A DNA stretch of 64,000 nt, from the NCBI RefSeq assembly GCF_012275515.1, contig NZ_JAAZQL010000001.1, positions 417,006 to 481,005 of the forward strand, read 5' to 3'. The notes beneath the pieces were generated by a model. It had not been told where the DNA came from. It saw nothing but the letters and a program-made list of their open reading frames with translations, and searched no databases. Source of the DNA: Novosphingobium sp. SG707. GTDB lineage: Bacteria > Pseudomonadota > Alphaproteobacteria > Sphingomonadales > Sphingomonadaceae. The position numbers and the translations under genes were made by a program. This document shows positions 43,208 through 51,872 of the stretch, piece by piece. The stretch's first letter is position 1, and the number at the start of each line of letters is the position of its first letter.

Positions 43208-44430
43208 GCCACGGCTCCGATCACATGCCACGCGGCCTTGCGGCCATAATCCTCGGTGTTGTCCTCGGCCGCGTCGGGGAAAATTTCGCGGTCCACCACG
43301 CCATAGACGCCGCCATGGATGATCTTGGCCCGGTCAAACCCGGCGCGCTCCATTTCCGCGTCCAGATCCATCTCGTGCATCCGGCTCCAGAAGGGCTCGT
43401 TGTTATAAAACGCGTCCCAGTCGCGCATGGCCTGTTCGAACAGGGGCATGTCGGGGGCATATTGCGGCTGTTCGACATGCAGCACGATGCCGCCGGGCCG
43501 CAGCAGGCGGTGGCTTTCGGCAAAGATGTTGCGCAGCGCGCGCGTCGACAATTCGTGCAGGAACATGGTCGTCTGCACCCAGTCGAAACTGCCGTCCTCG
43601 AAAATGCCGGTCAGATCCTCGGCGCTGGCCTGAACGAAGCGGACATTGTTGATGCCCAGCGATTTCGCCCGCGCCAGACCATAGCGCAGCACCGGCGCGC
43701 CCAGATCGACAATCGTCAGTTCCGCATCGGGGAACGCCTGCGCCAGAGGCAGGCTGGAATGGCCCACCGTACCGCCGAATTCCAAAATCTTCTTCGGCGC
43801 GAAATCAGGCAGGTTCTTCTTCACCCATTGCACCACGGCATGGCCGCCGCCATCGGAATATTTGCCCAGCAGACCGCCCGTGGTGACAAAACCGGCATGG
43901 TCGTAATTGGCGCCATTGGTGAAATCGTCGGGTGCATATTCGCGGTGATAGCTGCCCGGCATGCAATGGTGATCGACCGCGGAAACATAGCGCGGGATCT
44001 CCAGCGCGGGGTTCAGCACCAGCCGGTCATCGCCCTCGATCAACGCCTTGCCGCGCGCGTTCAAGTCCTCGCGCTGGCGGATCACGGTCCAGCGGCCTGC
44101 CTGCTGGCGCTGCTCCATCGTCATGCGGCGCAGGGCCGACCATGTGCAGAACGCAGGGTCCTCGAGCATCGCCTTGCGCGCCTCGTGGCGGGTGGCGATG
44201 GGGCGGCCATGGGCGGCGGCGAAGGCGGGCGCGACCCGCGCGTCATAGGCGGCCTTGACGCCGGGCACGACGCGCGCGGCCAGATGGCGGTTCATCTGGG
44301 CCAGAAAATTGATCCGCTCGATCTCGTCATGGCTGGTTTGCGGAAAGACGCCATGGCGGCCGATCACCCGGTAATCGGGCGGGCCATCATAGGATGCGGC
44401 TGGGCTGTTCGGGCGCTTGGTTTCGGCCAC
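43204..44430 (-). CDS. Class I SAM-dependent methyltransferase with long N-terminal region
   Basis: 408 residues from GTG 44430, preferred because AAGGAC stands in front; an ATG at 44487 would add 19 residues and cross toward the operator. The SAM-binding motif I is KILEFGGTVGHSSL, followed by LTIVDLGAP (motif II acidic residue) and LRPGGIVLHVEQP. About 170 residues precede the methyltransferase domain and are unlike any family I can name. It probably methylates a small molecule such as a hydroxyl, carboxyl or ring nitrogen. First gene of a unit divergent from the HapK-like operon. Confidence 0.82.
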   Translation of the reverse strand: MAETKRPNSPAASYDGPPDYRVIGRHGVFPQTSHDEIERINFLAQMNRHLAARVVPGVKAAYDARVAPAFAAAHGRPIATRHEARKAMLEDPAFCTWSALRRMTMEQRQQAGRWTVIRQREDLNARGKALIEGDDRLVLNPALEIPRYVSAVDHHCMPGSYHREYAPDDFTNGANYDHAGFVTTGGLLGKYSDGGGHAVVQWVKKNLPDFAPKKILEFGGTVGHSSLPLAQAFPDAELTIVDLGAPVLRYGLARAKSLGINNVRFVQASAEDLTGIFEDGSFDWVQTTMFLHELSTRALRNIFAESHRLLRPGGIVLHVEQPQYAPDMPLFEQAMRDWDAFYNNEPFWSRMHEMDLDAEMERAGFDRAKIIHGGVYGVVDREIFPDAAEDNTEDYGRKAAWHVIGAVA

Positions 44431-44529
44431 GGGGCTTGTCCTTGATAGTGTTTGCCGGGATGGGGGATTGCCTGTCGCGGGGTGCAAACTAGCCCGGCGC
44501 GACGCTTCATCCGAAAACCACCCCGGACC

Positions 44530-44546
44530 TGACCGACAGGCGGTCA
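44530..44546. promoter_or_regulatory. Candidate IclR operator 11 (TGACCG-ACAGG-CGGTCA)
   Basis: The arms form a perfect inverted repeat (7 bp each if flanking C and G are counted) and the ACAGG centre is that of the reference site; 8 of 12 arm positions match it. It lies between divergent operons, 75 bp from the HapK-like ATG and 99 bp from the methyltransferase GTG. Confidence 0.65.
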
Positions 44547-44621
44547 GACAGGCCCGCGCCCCTGCATCGCGCGCCCATTCCGGCTCAATTTCTCCACCAC
44601 ACCCAGATGCGGAGAAGTGAG

Positions 44622-44930
44622 ATGCGGATTTTCGCCCTGTTCAACCTGAAGCCCGGCGTGGACGAGGCGGTCTATACCGAATGGGCCAGGACGGTTGACC
44701 TGCCTACGGCCAATGGGCTGCCCTCGATTGACTCGTTCCGCCTGTTCAAGACCACCGGCCTGCTGGGCAGCGACGCGAAGCTGCCCTACAGCCATATCGA
44801 AGTGCTCGACATTGCCGACATGGATCAGTTCGGCCGCGATGTGGCCACCGAGGCGATGCAGGCCGTGGCCGCGGCGTTTCAGGGCATGGTGGACGTGACC
44901 TTCATCACCACGGAAGAGATCGTCGCATGA
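44622..44930 (+). CDS. REDY/HapK-like small dimeric ferredoxin-fold protein
   Basis: 102 residues from the ATG at 44622, which has GGAGAAG in front. The pattern RIFALFNLKPGVDEAVYTEW, then DLPTANGLPSIDSFRLF and SHIEVLDIADMDQFGRDV, matches small dimeric alpha/beta-barrel proteins annotated REDY-like/HapK, first seen in prodigiosin-type gene clusters. Their role is poorly defined. It is the first gene of a seven-gene operon and is coupled to the SDR. It may bind or isomerise a reactive intermediate. Confidence 0.78.
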   Translation: MRIFALFNLKPGVDEAVYTEWARTVDLPTANGLPSIDSFRLFKTTGLLGSDAKLPYSHIEVLDIADMDQFGRDVATEAMQAVAAAFQGMVDVTFITTEEIVA

Positions 44931-45754
44931 GCAGGCGTTTTGCGGGCAAGGTGGCGGTGGTCACCGGTTCGGGCCGCCGGGGCGGTCTGGGCGAAGCGAT
45001 TGCGCGGCGGTTGAGCGAGGAGGGGGCGATCCTCGTCATCTCCGACATCGGCACCAGCCGCGATGCGGCCACGCCCGAAGGCATGATCGGCGGCACGGAT
45101 GAGATGAAGGCCATCGCCGCGGGCCTGCCGTCGCCCGCCAGCACCTGCGTCTGCGATGTGCGCGATCCCGACAGCGTTCGCGCGCTGGCCGACCATGCCG
45201 TGGCCGCGCATGGCGGGCTGGATATCTGGGTCAACAATGCGGGCATCGGCTATATCATGAAGCCGCTGGCTGAAGTCTCGCCGCAGGACTGGCGCGCGGT
45301 GATCGACGTCAACCTGACCGGCGCATGGTTTGGCCTGCAGGCCGCCGCCGAGGTCATGGTGCGCCAAGGGCGCGGCGGACGCATCATCAACATCGCCAGC
45401 CAGGCTGCCAAATCGGGCTTTCCCCATGCGCAGGCCTATACCGCCTCCAAGCATGGGCTGGTGGGCCTGACCCGTTCGGCCGCCATCGAACTGGGCGAGC
45501 ATGGAATTACCGTCAACAATGTCTGCCCCAACCATGTGACCACCGGGCTTGGCGCCTGGCAGAACGAGCATTTTGCCGAATTGCAGGGCATCAGCGTCGA
45601 GGAATACCTGAAGCGCATGGCCGCGCGCATTCCGCTGGGCCGCCCGGGTCTGCCGGGCGATACGGCGGGCGCGGTGGCTTTCCTGTGCAGCGATGACGGC
45701 GCCTATATCACCGGCGAGAGCATGAACGTCTCGGGCGGCGAGGAGCCGCATTGA
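44927..45754 (+). CDS. SDR-family NAD-dependent oxidoreductase
   Basis: 275 residues. The nucleotide loop is TGSGRRGGLGEAIARRL, a slightly longer form of the usual TGxxxGxG, and an Asp ends strand 2 (VISDIG), which favours NAD(H). NNAGIGY, the active-site Ser in NIASQAAKSG and the catalytic YTASK are all present. It would oxidise a secondary alcohol or reduce a ketone. Its start overlaps the HapK-like stop and its stop overlaps the MmgE/PrpD start. Confidence 0.92.
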   Translation: MSRRFAGKVAVVTGSGRRGGLGEAIARRLSEEGAILVISDIGTSRDAATPEGMIGGTDEMKAIAAGLPSPASTCVCDVRDPDSVRALADHAVAAHGGLDIWVNNAGIGYIMKPLAEVSPQDWRAVIDVNLTGAWFGLQAAAEVMVRQGRGGRIINIASQAAKSGFPHAQAYTASKHGLVGLTRSAAIELGEHGITVNNVCPNHVTTGLGAWQNEHFAELQGISVEEYLKRMAARIPLGRPGLPGDTAGAVAFLCSDDGAYITGESMNVSGGEEPH

Positions 45755-47115
45755 TGGCCCAAAATCCCGCCGAAACCCTTGTCGATCATGCGCTGAACCT
45801 GCGCTGGGCCAATGTGCCGGATGCCGCGCGCGAAAGGGCGCTGGCTTTCCTGTATGACACGCTGGCGGTGGGCGTGGCGGGGGTGGGCGCGGCTCATGCC
45901 GATGCGGTGCTGACCATGGCGCAGGGCTGGGGCGCGGGGCGCGTGGCGGGCGTGCTGGGGCGGCCCGGCCTGCGCCTGCCTGCGGCTTCGGCGGCCTTTG
46001 TGAATGCCTATCAGATCCACGGGCAGGAATTCGACTGCGTCCATGAACCCGCCGTGCTGCATCCGATGGCCACGCTGCTGGCCGCGCTGCTGGCCGAGGC
46101 GGCGCGGGGCAAACCGGTCAGCGGCCAGCAATTCCTGACCGCGATGGTGGCCGGTGTGGATGTTTCGGTCACGCTGGGTCTTGCCGCGCCCGGCGCGCTC
46201 AAATTCTTTCGCCCGGCAACGGCGGGGATCTTTGGCTGCGTGGCCGGGATCGCCGCCATGCGGGGTATGGGGCGCGAGATGGCGCTCGATGCCTTTGGCC
46301 ATGCCCTCGCGCTCGTCTCGGGCACGATGCAGGCGCATCTGGAGGGCAAGCCCGCGCTGCCGGTGCAGGTGGCCGCCGCCGCGCGTAATGCGCTGTTGGC
46401 AGTCGATCTGGCGCGGGGCGGGATGCCGGGGGTGCGCGATCCCTTGACCGGGCCTTTTGGCTATTTCCCGCTGCTCGAAGTGCGCGAGGAACTGGATGCG
46501 GCCATCGCGCTGCTGGCGCAGGGCCACCGGATTGCCGAGGTAAGCTGGAAGCCTTTCCCCACCGGCCGCGCGGGCCATGGCGGGATCGTGGCGGTCCAGC
46601 GACTGATGGCGCGCGGGCTGATCGCGGACAATCTGACGGCGCTGGAATATCGCGCGCCGCCGCTGATCCATCGCCTTGTGGGCCGTCCGGCCAAGCCGGG
46701 GATGGAGGTGGCCTATGCGCGCCTGTGCCTGCCCTATCTGGCGGCCAGTGTGCTCGTACGCGGGGGCATCGGGCTGGGCGATTTCACGCGTGAGGCGCTG
46801 GATGATCCGGCGGTGCTGGCCATGGCGCGGCGGATTGCCGTGGTGGCCGATGACAATCCCGATGCGGCGGCCTTTGTGCCCGCCCGCGCCATGGCGATCC
46901 TGAGCAATGGCACGCAGATGATCGAGGATGTTGCGGCCCAGCTCGGCTCGCCCGCATGGCCTTTATCGGCCCTTGAACAACAGGCCAAGGCGCAGGCCTG
47001 CCTGGATTTTGCCGGTCTTGGCGCGCAGGCTGCGCCGCTGGCCGATGCCATTGCCGGGTTCGCGGCCGCGCCCGATGCGCTGGCGGCAATCCGCGCCACG
47101 GGAGTGATGGGATGA
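45754..47115 (+). CDS. MmgE/PrpD-family dehydratase/decarboxylase
   Basis: 453 residues from the ATG at 45754 (TGATG overlap); a TTG one codon earlier is possible. Family features include the helical start SxxxLVDHALNLRW, LYDTLAVGVAGV, the conserved HGQEFDCVHEPAVLHP and KPFPTGRAGHGG. Members are 2-methylcitrate dehydratase, cis-aconitate decarboxylase and iminodisuccinate epimerase; all act on tricarboxylates or substituted succinates. This fits the diacid chemistry of the region. The particular reaction is undetermined. Confidence 0.9.
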   Translation: MAQNPAETLVDHALNLRWANVPDAARERALAFLYDTLAVGVAGVGAAHADAVLTMAQGWGAGRVAGVLGRPGLRLPAASAAFVNAYQIHGQEFDCVHEPAVLHPMATLLAALLAEAARGKPVSGQQFLTAMVAGVDVSVTLGLAAPGALKFFRPATAGIFGCVAGIAAMRGMGREMALDAFGHALALVSGTMQAHLEGKPALPVQVAAAARNALLAVDLARGGMPGVRDPLTGPFGYFPLLEVREELDAAIALLAQGHRIAEVSWKPFPTGRAGHGGIVAVQRLMARGLIADNLTALEYRAPPLIHRLVGRPAKPGMEVAYARLCLPYLAASVLVRGGIGLGDFTREALDDPAVLAMARRIAVVADDNPDAAAFVPARAMAILSNGTQMIEDVAAQLGSPAWPLSALEQQAKAQACLDFAGLGAQAAPLADAIAGFAAAPDALAAIRATGVMG

Positions 47116-47993
47116 CCTTGCTGAAATGTGCCACGCATGTTGTGGCCGATCTGGATGATGCGGTGGCGCGCTATGGCGCATGGATGGATTATGCCGTGGT
47201 GGAAAGCGGCGTGGTGGATGACGGGCTGGCTGCGTTGTGGATGGCGCCCGGCGGCGCAGGACGGCGCTATGCGCTGATGCAGCCTGCCTCGGGCGCGCAG
47301 ACTTTCCTGCGCTTTGTCGAGGGCGATGTGGTGGCGGATTATACCCCCATCCGTTCCTATGGCTGGGCCGCGATTGAGCTTTGCGTTACCGATGTCGAAG
47401 CGGTGAATGCGCGGATGATGGCCTCTCCTTTCGAGATCATCGGCCCGCCCCGGCCTCTGGACGGTTTCGCCATCGTCAAACCGATGCAGGTGAAGGGCGC
47501 GGACAAGGAAGTGGTCTATCTGACCCAGATCCTTGCGCCCGGCGCCGAACATGGCCTGCCCGCGCCGCAATCGCTGGTGGACCGGCCCTTTATCATGGTG
47601 CTGGCCTGCCCCGATTTGCGCGCGGCGATGGATTGGGCGCGCGATGTGCTGGGGCTGGAGGTGATCGATCCGGTGGCGATCCGTTATTCGATGATCGCCA
47701 AGAGCTTTGACCTGCCCGAGGGTCAAAAGACCGAGATTTCGACCGGACGCTGGGGCGATCACGTCTTTCTGGAATTCGACCAATATCCGCAAGGCGCATG
47801 TCCGCGCCCTCGTATCGAGGGCCAATTGCCGCCTGGCGTTGCCATCACCACGATGGAGCATCCCGATTTCGCGCGCCTTGCGCCCCACTGGGCCGTGCCG
47901 CCCGCCGTGCGCGAGGGCGCACTCTATCAGGGCCGCCGCACCGGCATGTTGCTGACGCCCGAAGGCGCGCTGCTTGAGGTGATCGAGGCGTGA
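47112..47993 (+). CDS. VOC-superfamily protein, two-module
   Basis: 293 residues with repeated VOC units, for example KCATHVVADLDDAVARYGAWM at the start, AAIELCVTDVEAVNARM and FIMVLACPDLRAAMDWARDVLGL, closing with GALLEVIEA. H9 could be the first metal ligand and the C-terminal Glu a later one, but the usual full His-His-Glu set of extradiol dioxygenases is not evident. Possible roles are epimerase, lyase or glyoxalase. ATGA overlap with MmgE/PrpD and GTGA overlap with the hydrolase. Confidence 0.82.
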   Translation: MTLLKCATHVVADLDDAVARYGAWMDYAVVESGVVDDGLAALWMAPGGAGRRYALMQPASGAQTFLRFVEGDVVADYTPIRSYGWAAIELCVTDVEAVNARMMASPFEIIGPPRPLDGFAIVKPMQVKGADKEVVYLTQILAPGAEHGLPAPQSLVDRPFIMVLACPDLRAAMDWARDVLGLEVIDPVAIRYSMIAKSFDLPEGQKTEISTGRWGDHVFLEFDQYPQGACPRPRIEGQLPPGVAITTMEHPDFARLAPHWAVPPAVREGALYQGRRTGMLLTPEGALLEVIEA

Positions 47994-48841
47994 TCATTCG
48001 CCGCGCCTTTGCCGATCTGGCCCATGGCCAGATGCATTATCGCCATGCGGGCGAGGGGGCCTTTGCGGGCGGGGTTGACGCTTTGCTGGTGCTCCATCCC
48101 TCGCCTGTGTCCTCGCGGCAAATGGTGCGGATGGTCGAGGGGCTGGCCCCGCTGGGCCGCGTGATCGCACCCGATACGGCCGGTTGCGGCGACAGCGATC
48201 CCCTGCCGCAGGACGCGCCCGCCATCACCGACTATGCCGCCGCCCTGCGTGATCTGATGGATGCGCTCGGGCTCGGGCGCGTGCTGGTTTACGGGATGCA
48301 TACCGGGGCGGCGATTGCGGCGGAGCTGGCCATTCTGGCTCCCGATCGCGTGGCGGGCGTGGTGATCGACGGCCTGTCCGATTTCCATGGGGAGGGGCTG
48401 GAGGAAGTCCTCACCCATTACGCGCCGCCTTTTCCGGCTGATCTCGACGGGGCCGGTCTTGCCCGCCTGTTTCAGTTTTGCCGCGACCAGTTCCTGTTCT
48501 TCCCATGGTATGCGCGCAGCGGGGCCGCCCGCCGCGATACCGGCCTGCCGCCGCCCGATGATCTCTACGGCTGGGTGGGCGAGGTGTTGAAGGCGCGCGG
48601 TTCCTATGCCCGCGCCTATCACGCCGCCTTTCGCTGGCGCGGGCGTGAAAGGCTGCCGCTGGTGGCCTGTCCGATGGCGATCACCTGCGGGGCCAATGAC
48701 CCGCTCTATGCCGCAACCGATAGCGTGGCGCGCGATGCGGAGATGGGCCTGCGCCCGCTGCCCCGGTTTGATGCGCCAGATTATGCCGCCGCGCGCCGCG
48801 ATCTGATCCTGTCGCTGGTCCCGCCCGATTCCGGGGCCTGA
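47990..48841 (+). CDS. Alpha/beta-hydrolase-fold protein with His in place of the nucleophile, paralogue of the 24-kb gene
   Basis: 283 residues from GTG 47990 (GTGA overlap). The fold is clear (LLVLHPSPVSSRQ, VIAPDTAGCGDSD), but the elbow is GMHTG (102-106), with His104 at the nucleophile position, exactly as in the protein at 24066. Both share FQFCRDQ-LFFP or FNFCRDQ-LFFP and the placement of PPPxxL. The two form a distinct subfamily whose reaction is probably not simple serine hydrolysis. Its neighbours are VOC and MmgE/PrpD genes. Confidence 0.86.
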   Translation: MIIRRAFADLAHGQMHYRHAGEGAFAGGVDALLVLHPSPVSSRQMVRMVEGLAPLGRVIAPDTAGCGDSDPLPQDAPAITDYAAALRDLMDALGLGRVLVYGMHTGAAIAAELAILAPDRVAGVVIDGLSDFHGEGLEEVLTHYAPPFPADLDGAGLARLFQFCRDQFLFFPWYARSGAARRDTGLPPPDDLYGWVGEVLKARGSYARAYHAAFRWRGRERLPLVACPMAITCGANDPLYAATDSVARDAEMGLRPLPRFDAPDYAAARRDLILSLVPPDSGA

Positions 48842-48876
48842 TTCCGGGCCAGCCTGACATTCACGGAGAAACCCTC

Positions 48877-49599
48877 ATGCAGCAACATCGCACCATCACC
48901 GGCAAGATCCTCTACACCTCGCGCAAGCCGGGGCGTGAGGGCGAGGAGCGGGGGCGCGAATTTTTCACCTGGACCCATCACAGCGACGGCAAGAAAACCC
49001 TGCGCGCGCGCTGCGAGATCGACGAACCGGCCCCCACCGTTCACCGCGATATCACCTACAGTATGGACGAAAATGACATGCCGATGGACTGTTTCGTCCG
49101 GCTGGTGATCGGCGACAAGTTCATGGGTTCGGGCTGGTTCCGCTTCACGCCCGATACGGTCGAATGCGAAAGCTATGGTCCCAGCATCGGCCGCCTGTCG
49201 CAGCGTATGCCGATCGAGGGAGAGTTCGACGGTTTCGGCACGCATCCCATTGTGGCCGATGCCTATATCACCCGCAAGATCGACCGCGCCACCACCGAGC
49301 CGCGCAATTTCCGCTGCTTCCTGCCTTCGCCCGACCATCGCGGGGCCACGCCCCCGGTGATCGCCGAAAGCGTGATGCGGCTGGGCTATCTGGGGCAGGA
49401 AACGATCACCGTTCCGGCCGGAACCTTTGATTGCCACAAGTATGAATTTACCGATCCGCATGGCGCGATGGTCTCTGGCGGCCAGCCCCATCCGCCCTAT
49501 GAACTGTGGGTCACGGCCGATGAGGATGCGATCTTTGTTCAGGGCGGCGTGGGCGGCTATATGCAGACCTGGTACGAACTGGTCGAGCTGTCACGCTGA
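48877..49599 (+). CDS. Cytoplasmic protein of unknown function, DUF3108-like beta-rich
   Basis: 240 residues from the ATG at 48877, which has ACGGAGAAA in front. It has no signal peptide or membrane segment and is predicted beta-rich. The segment ETITVPAGTFDCHKYEFTD resembles the PAGxFxxxKY turn of DUF3108-type proteins, with a later PPYELWVTADEDAIFVQG. I cannot assign an activity. Its stop overlaps the MFS ATG, so it may support transport or bind the substrate or product of this operon. Confidence 0.75.
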   Translation: MQQHRTITGKILYTSRKPGREGEERGREFFTWTHHSDGKKTLRARCEIDEPAPTVHRDITYSMDENDMPMDCFVRLVIGDKFMGSGWFRFTPDTVECESYGPSIGRLSQRMPIEGEFDGFGTHPIVADAYITRKIDRATTEPRNFRCFLPSPDHRGATPPVIAESVMRLGYLGQETITVPAGTFDCHKYEFTDPHGAMVSGGQPHPPYELWVTADEDAIFVQGGVGGYMQTWYELVELSR

Positions 49600-50828
49600 T
49601 GGGCGCGCCGTTGGACAGCAGCCCGGTCGACAGCGCCAAGGGCTGGAGCGTCGTTCTGGCCGGGATGGTGGGCATTGCGCTGGGGCTCAGCCCGGTGCCT
49701 TTCTACACCATCGGCATGTTCGCGCCCGAACTGGCGCGGGCCTATGGCTGGAGCTTTACCCAGCTCATGACCTGTCTGACGGTGCAGACTACGGTGGTGG
49801 TGCTGTCGGGGCCGCTGTCGGGCTTTGCGCTCGACCGGTTCGGGGCGCGGGTGGTGGCGCTCTGGTCGGTGCCGCTGTTTGCGCTGTCCTTCATGAGCCT
49901 GGCGCTGAACAATGGTTCGCTGCCTTTGTTCTATGCGCAATGGGCGATCATGGGGCTGGTCGGGGCGGGCACGCTCAACGCCACATGGACGCGGCTGGCC
50001 AATGCGTGGTTTTTTCGGCATCGCGGGCTGGCCATCGGGCTGGTCAGCGCGGGGACGGGGATCACCGGCTTTGCGATCAAGCCCTTTGCGGCATGGCTGA
50101 TCGGCTATTATGGCTGGCGGATGGGCTTTGCGGTGATCGGGGCGCTGCCGCTGGTGGTGGCGTGGCCTCTGGTCTTTGCGCTGTTTCGCGCGCCGCCGGG
50201 AGATGCCCTGCGCAGGCCGGACAGGGTTGGGGCCGAACCCACGGTATGGGCGGTGATGGGCACACGGCCGTTCTGGCTGATGGCGGCGGCGTTTCTGTTG
50301 CTGCCCTTTGCCTTGACCGCGCCGATCCCCAATCTGGAAAATATCCTCAAAACGCAGGGTTTCACTCTGCCGCAGATCGGCGCGGTGGCCTCGGCCTTCG
50401 GGTTGGCGGTGGTGGCCGGGCGCGTGGGCGGAGGCTGGGTGCTCGACCGGGTCTGGGCGCCGGGGGCGGCGTTTGGCGTGCTGCTGCTGCCGATGGCGGG
50501 CAACTGGCTGCTGGCCGGGCATGGGCTTTCGCCGGGCATGGCCACGCTGGCGATCATCGGCATGGGGCTGGGGTCGGGGTTTGAATTCGACCTGCTGGCC
50601 TATCTGGTTGCGCGCTATTTCGGGGCGCGGCACTATGGCGCGATCTATGGCTTTTTCTATGTGATGATCGCGATTGGCGCCGGGATCGGCCCTGTGGCCT
50701 ATGGGCGGGTGTTTGACATGACCGGCGCCTATGGAGCGGCGCTGATGGGCGGGATCGGGTGCCTTGTGCTGGCGGCGGTGCTGCTGCTCGCGCTTGGCCC
50801 CTATCCGCAGGAGAAGGCGGGCGATTAG
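49599..50828 (+). CDS. MFS transporter
   Basis: 409 residues with about twelve membrane segments in two halves. The loop FALDRFGARVVAL after helix 2 is the MFS motif A (GxxxDRxGxR). The type resembles monocarboxylate/oxalate-formate antiporters of sphingomonads and other proteobacteria, which carry organic acids. Last gene of the HapK-SDR-MmgE-VOC-hydrolase operon; a hairpin follows. It probably moves the acid substrate or product across the inner membrane. Confidence 0.9.
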   Translation: MGAPLDSSPVDSAKGWSVVLAGMVGIALGLSPVPFYTIGMFAPELARAYGWSFTQLMTCLTVQTTVVVLSGPLSGFALDRFGARVVALWSVPLFALSFMSLALNNGSLPLFYAQWAIMGLVGAGTLNATWTRLANAWFFRHRGLAIGLVSAGTGITGFAIKPFAAWLIGYYGWRMGFAVIGALPLVVAWPLVFALFRAPPGDALRRPDRVGAEPTVWAVMGTRPFWLMAAAFLLLPFALTAPIPNLENILKTQGFTLPQIGAVASAFGLAVVAGRVGGGWVLDRVWAPGAAFGVLLLPMAGNWLLAGHGLSPGMATLAIIGMGLGSGFEFDLLAYLVARYFGARHYGAIYGFFYVMIAIGAGIGPVAYGRVFDMTGAYGAALMGGIGCLVLAAVLLLALGPYPQEKAGD

Positions 50829-50837
50829 GCCCGCCTT
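50816..50837. terminator. Hairpin between convergent genes
   Basis: GGCGGGC (50816-50822) pairs with GCCCGCC (50829-50835) around GATTAG, which holds the MFS stop. A short TT follows. It probably terminates both the MFS operon and the convergent MDR unit. Confidence 0.6.
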
Positions 50838-50846
50838 CGCGCTGCT

Positions 50847-51866
50847 TTACTGCGAAATGCGGATCAGGATCTTGCCGACATGGCCGCCTGATTTGAGGCG
50901 GGCATAGGCCGCCGGGGCCTCGTCAAAGGCAAAGGTGCTGTCGATCACGGGCTGGATATTCTGCTGCTCGATGGTGCGGACCAGGCGAGCCAGCATCGCG
51001 CGGCTGCCCTCGGCAATGCCCTTCAGGACAAGGTTCTTGTAGATCACCAGGCCGACATTGATCGCCGGGGCGCCCTCGCGCGGGGCCACGCTGATAAAGC
51101 TGATGCGCGCATTGGCCGCAGCGGCAAGGATCGATTTGGCATGGGTGTCATAGCCGCCGGTTTCGACGATAATTTCCGCGCCCGCGCCGCCTGTGGCCTT
51201 CATCACTTCGGCTTCCCAATCGGGATTTGTGCGATAGTTGATGGTGATATCCGCGCCCAGCTTGCGCGCCAGTTCGAGCTTTTCATCGCTGGAACTGGTG
51301 ATGATGACCCGCGCGCCATGCGCCTTGGCGATTTGCAGCGCCCAGATCGCCACGCCCCCGGTGCCCAGCGCCAGCACGGTATCGCTGGCCTTTATCTGGC
51401 CGACTTCAACGACCGCATGCCATGCCGTCAGGGCCGAGGAGGCGAGCGGGGCGACCTGTTCATCGGACAGGCTTTCTGGCACCTTGACCAGCGCGGCGGC
51501 TGGAACGCGGATATATTCGGCCAGCCAGCCATCATGGGTGATGCCGTAATCGGTGCCGAAATGCGAAAGCGCAAAGGCCCCGTCGATCCAGTTGACGAAA
51601 TGGGCAAAGACCGCCCGGTCGCCCAAGGCCAGACCGGAAACGCCTTCGCCCAGCTCGACCACTTCGCCTACGCCTTCGGAGGCGGGGATGCGGTTTTCCG
51701 CCTTCTTCGCGCCATACCGGCCTTCGAGCACCTGAATGTCGCGATTGTTGAGCGCAACAAGGCGGGTTTTCAGCAATACCTCGCCAAAGCCCGGCTTGGG
51801 TATTTCGCGGGTCACGGGGTGCAGGCTGTCCAGCCCGGTCTGCGGGCCGATTTCATAGGCTTTCAT
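50847..51866 (-). CDS. MDR-superfamily alcohol dehydrogenase/reductase
   Basis: 339 residues. GroES domain with LVALNNRDIQVLEGRYG and a Rossmann domain with VLALGTGGVAIWALQIAKAHG (about 163-183). The Cys/His/Glu set of catalytic zinc is not clearly present (the usual GHE is SEGVGEV), so it is probably a zinc-free NADPH-dependent reductase of the quinone oxidoreductase branch. Last gene of the amidase-imidase-imidase unit, 6 bp after the previous stop. It may reduce an unsaturated or keto intermediate. Confidence 0.9.
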   Translation of the reverse strand: MKAYEIGPQTGLDSLHPVTREIPKPGFGEVLLKTRLVALNNRDIQVLEGRYGAKKAENRIPASEGVGEVVELGEGVSGLALGDRAVFAHFVNWIDGAFALSHFGTDYGITHDGWLAEYIRVPAAALVKVPESLSDEQVAPLASSALTAWHAVVEVGQIKASDTVLALGTGGVAIWALQIAKAHGARVIITSSSDEKLELARKLGADITINYRTNPDWEAEVMKATGGAGAEIIVETGGYDTHAKSILAAAANARISFISVAPREGAPAINVGLVIYKNLVLKGIAEGSRAMLARLVRTIEQQNIQPVIDSTFAFDEAPAAYARLKSGGHVGKILIRISQ

Positions 51867-51872
51867 GTCGAA

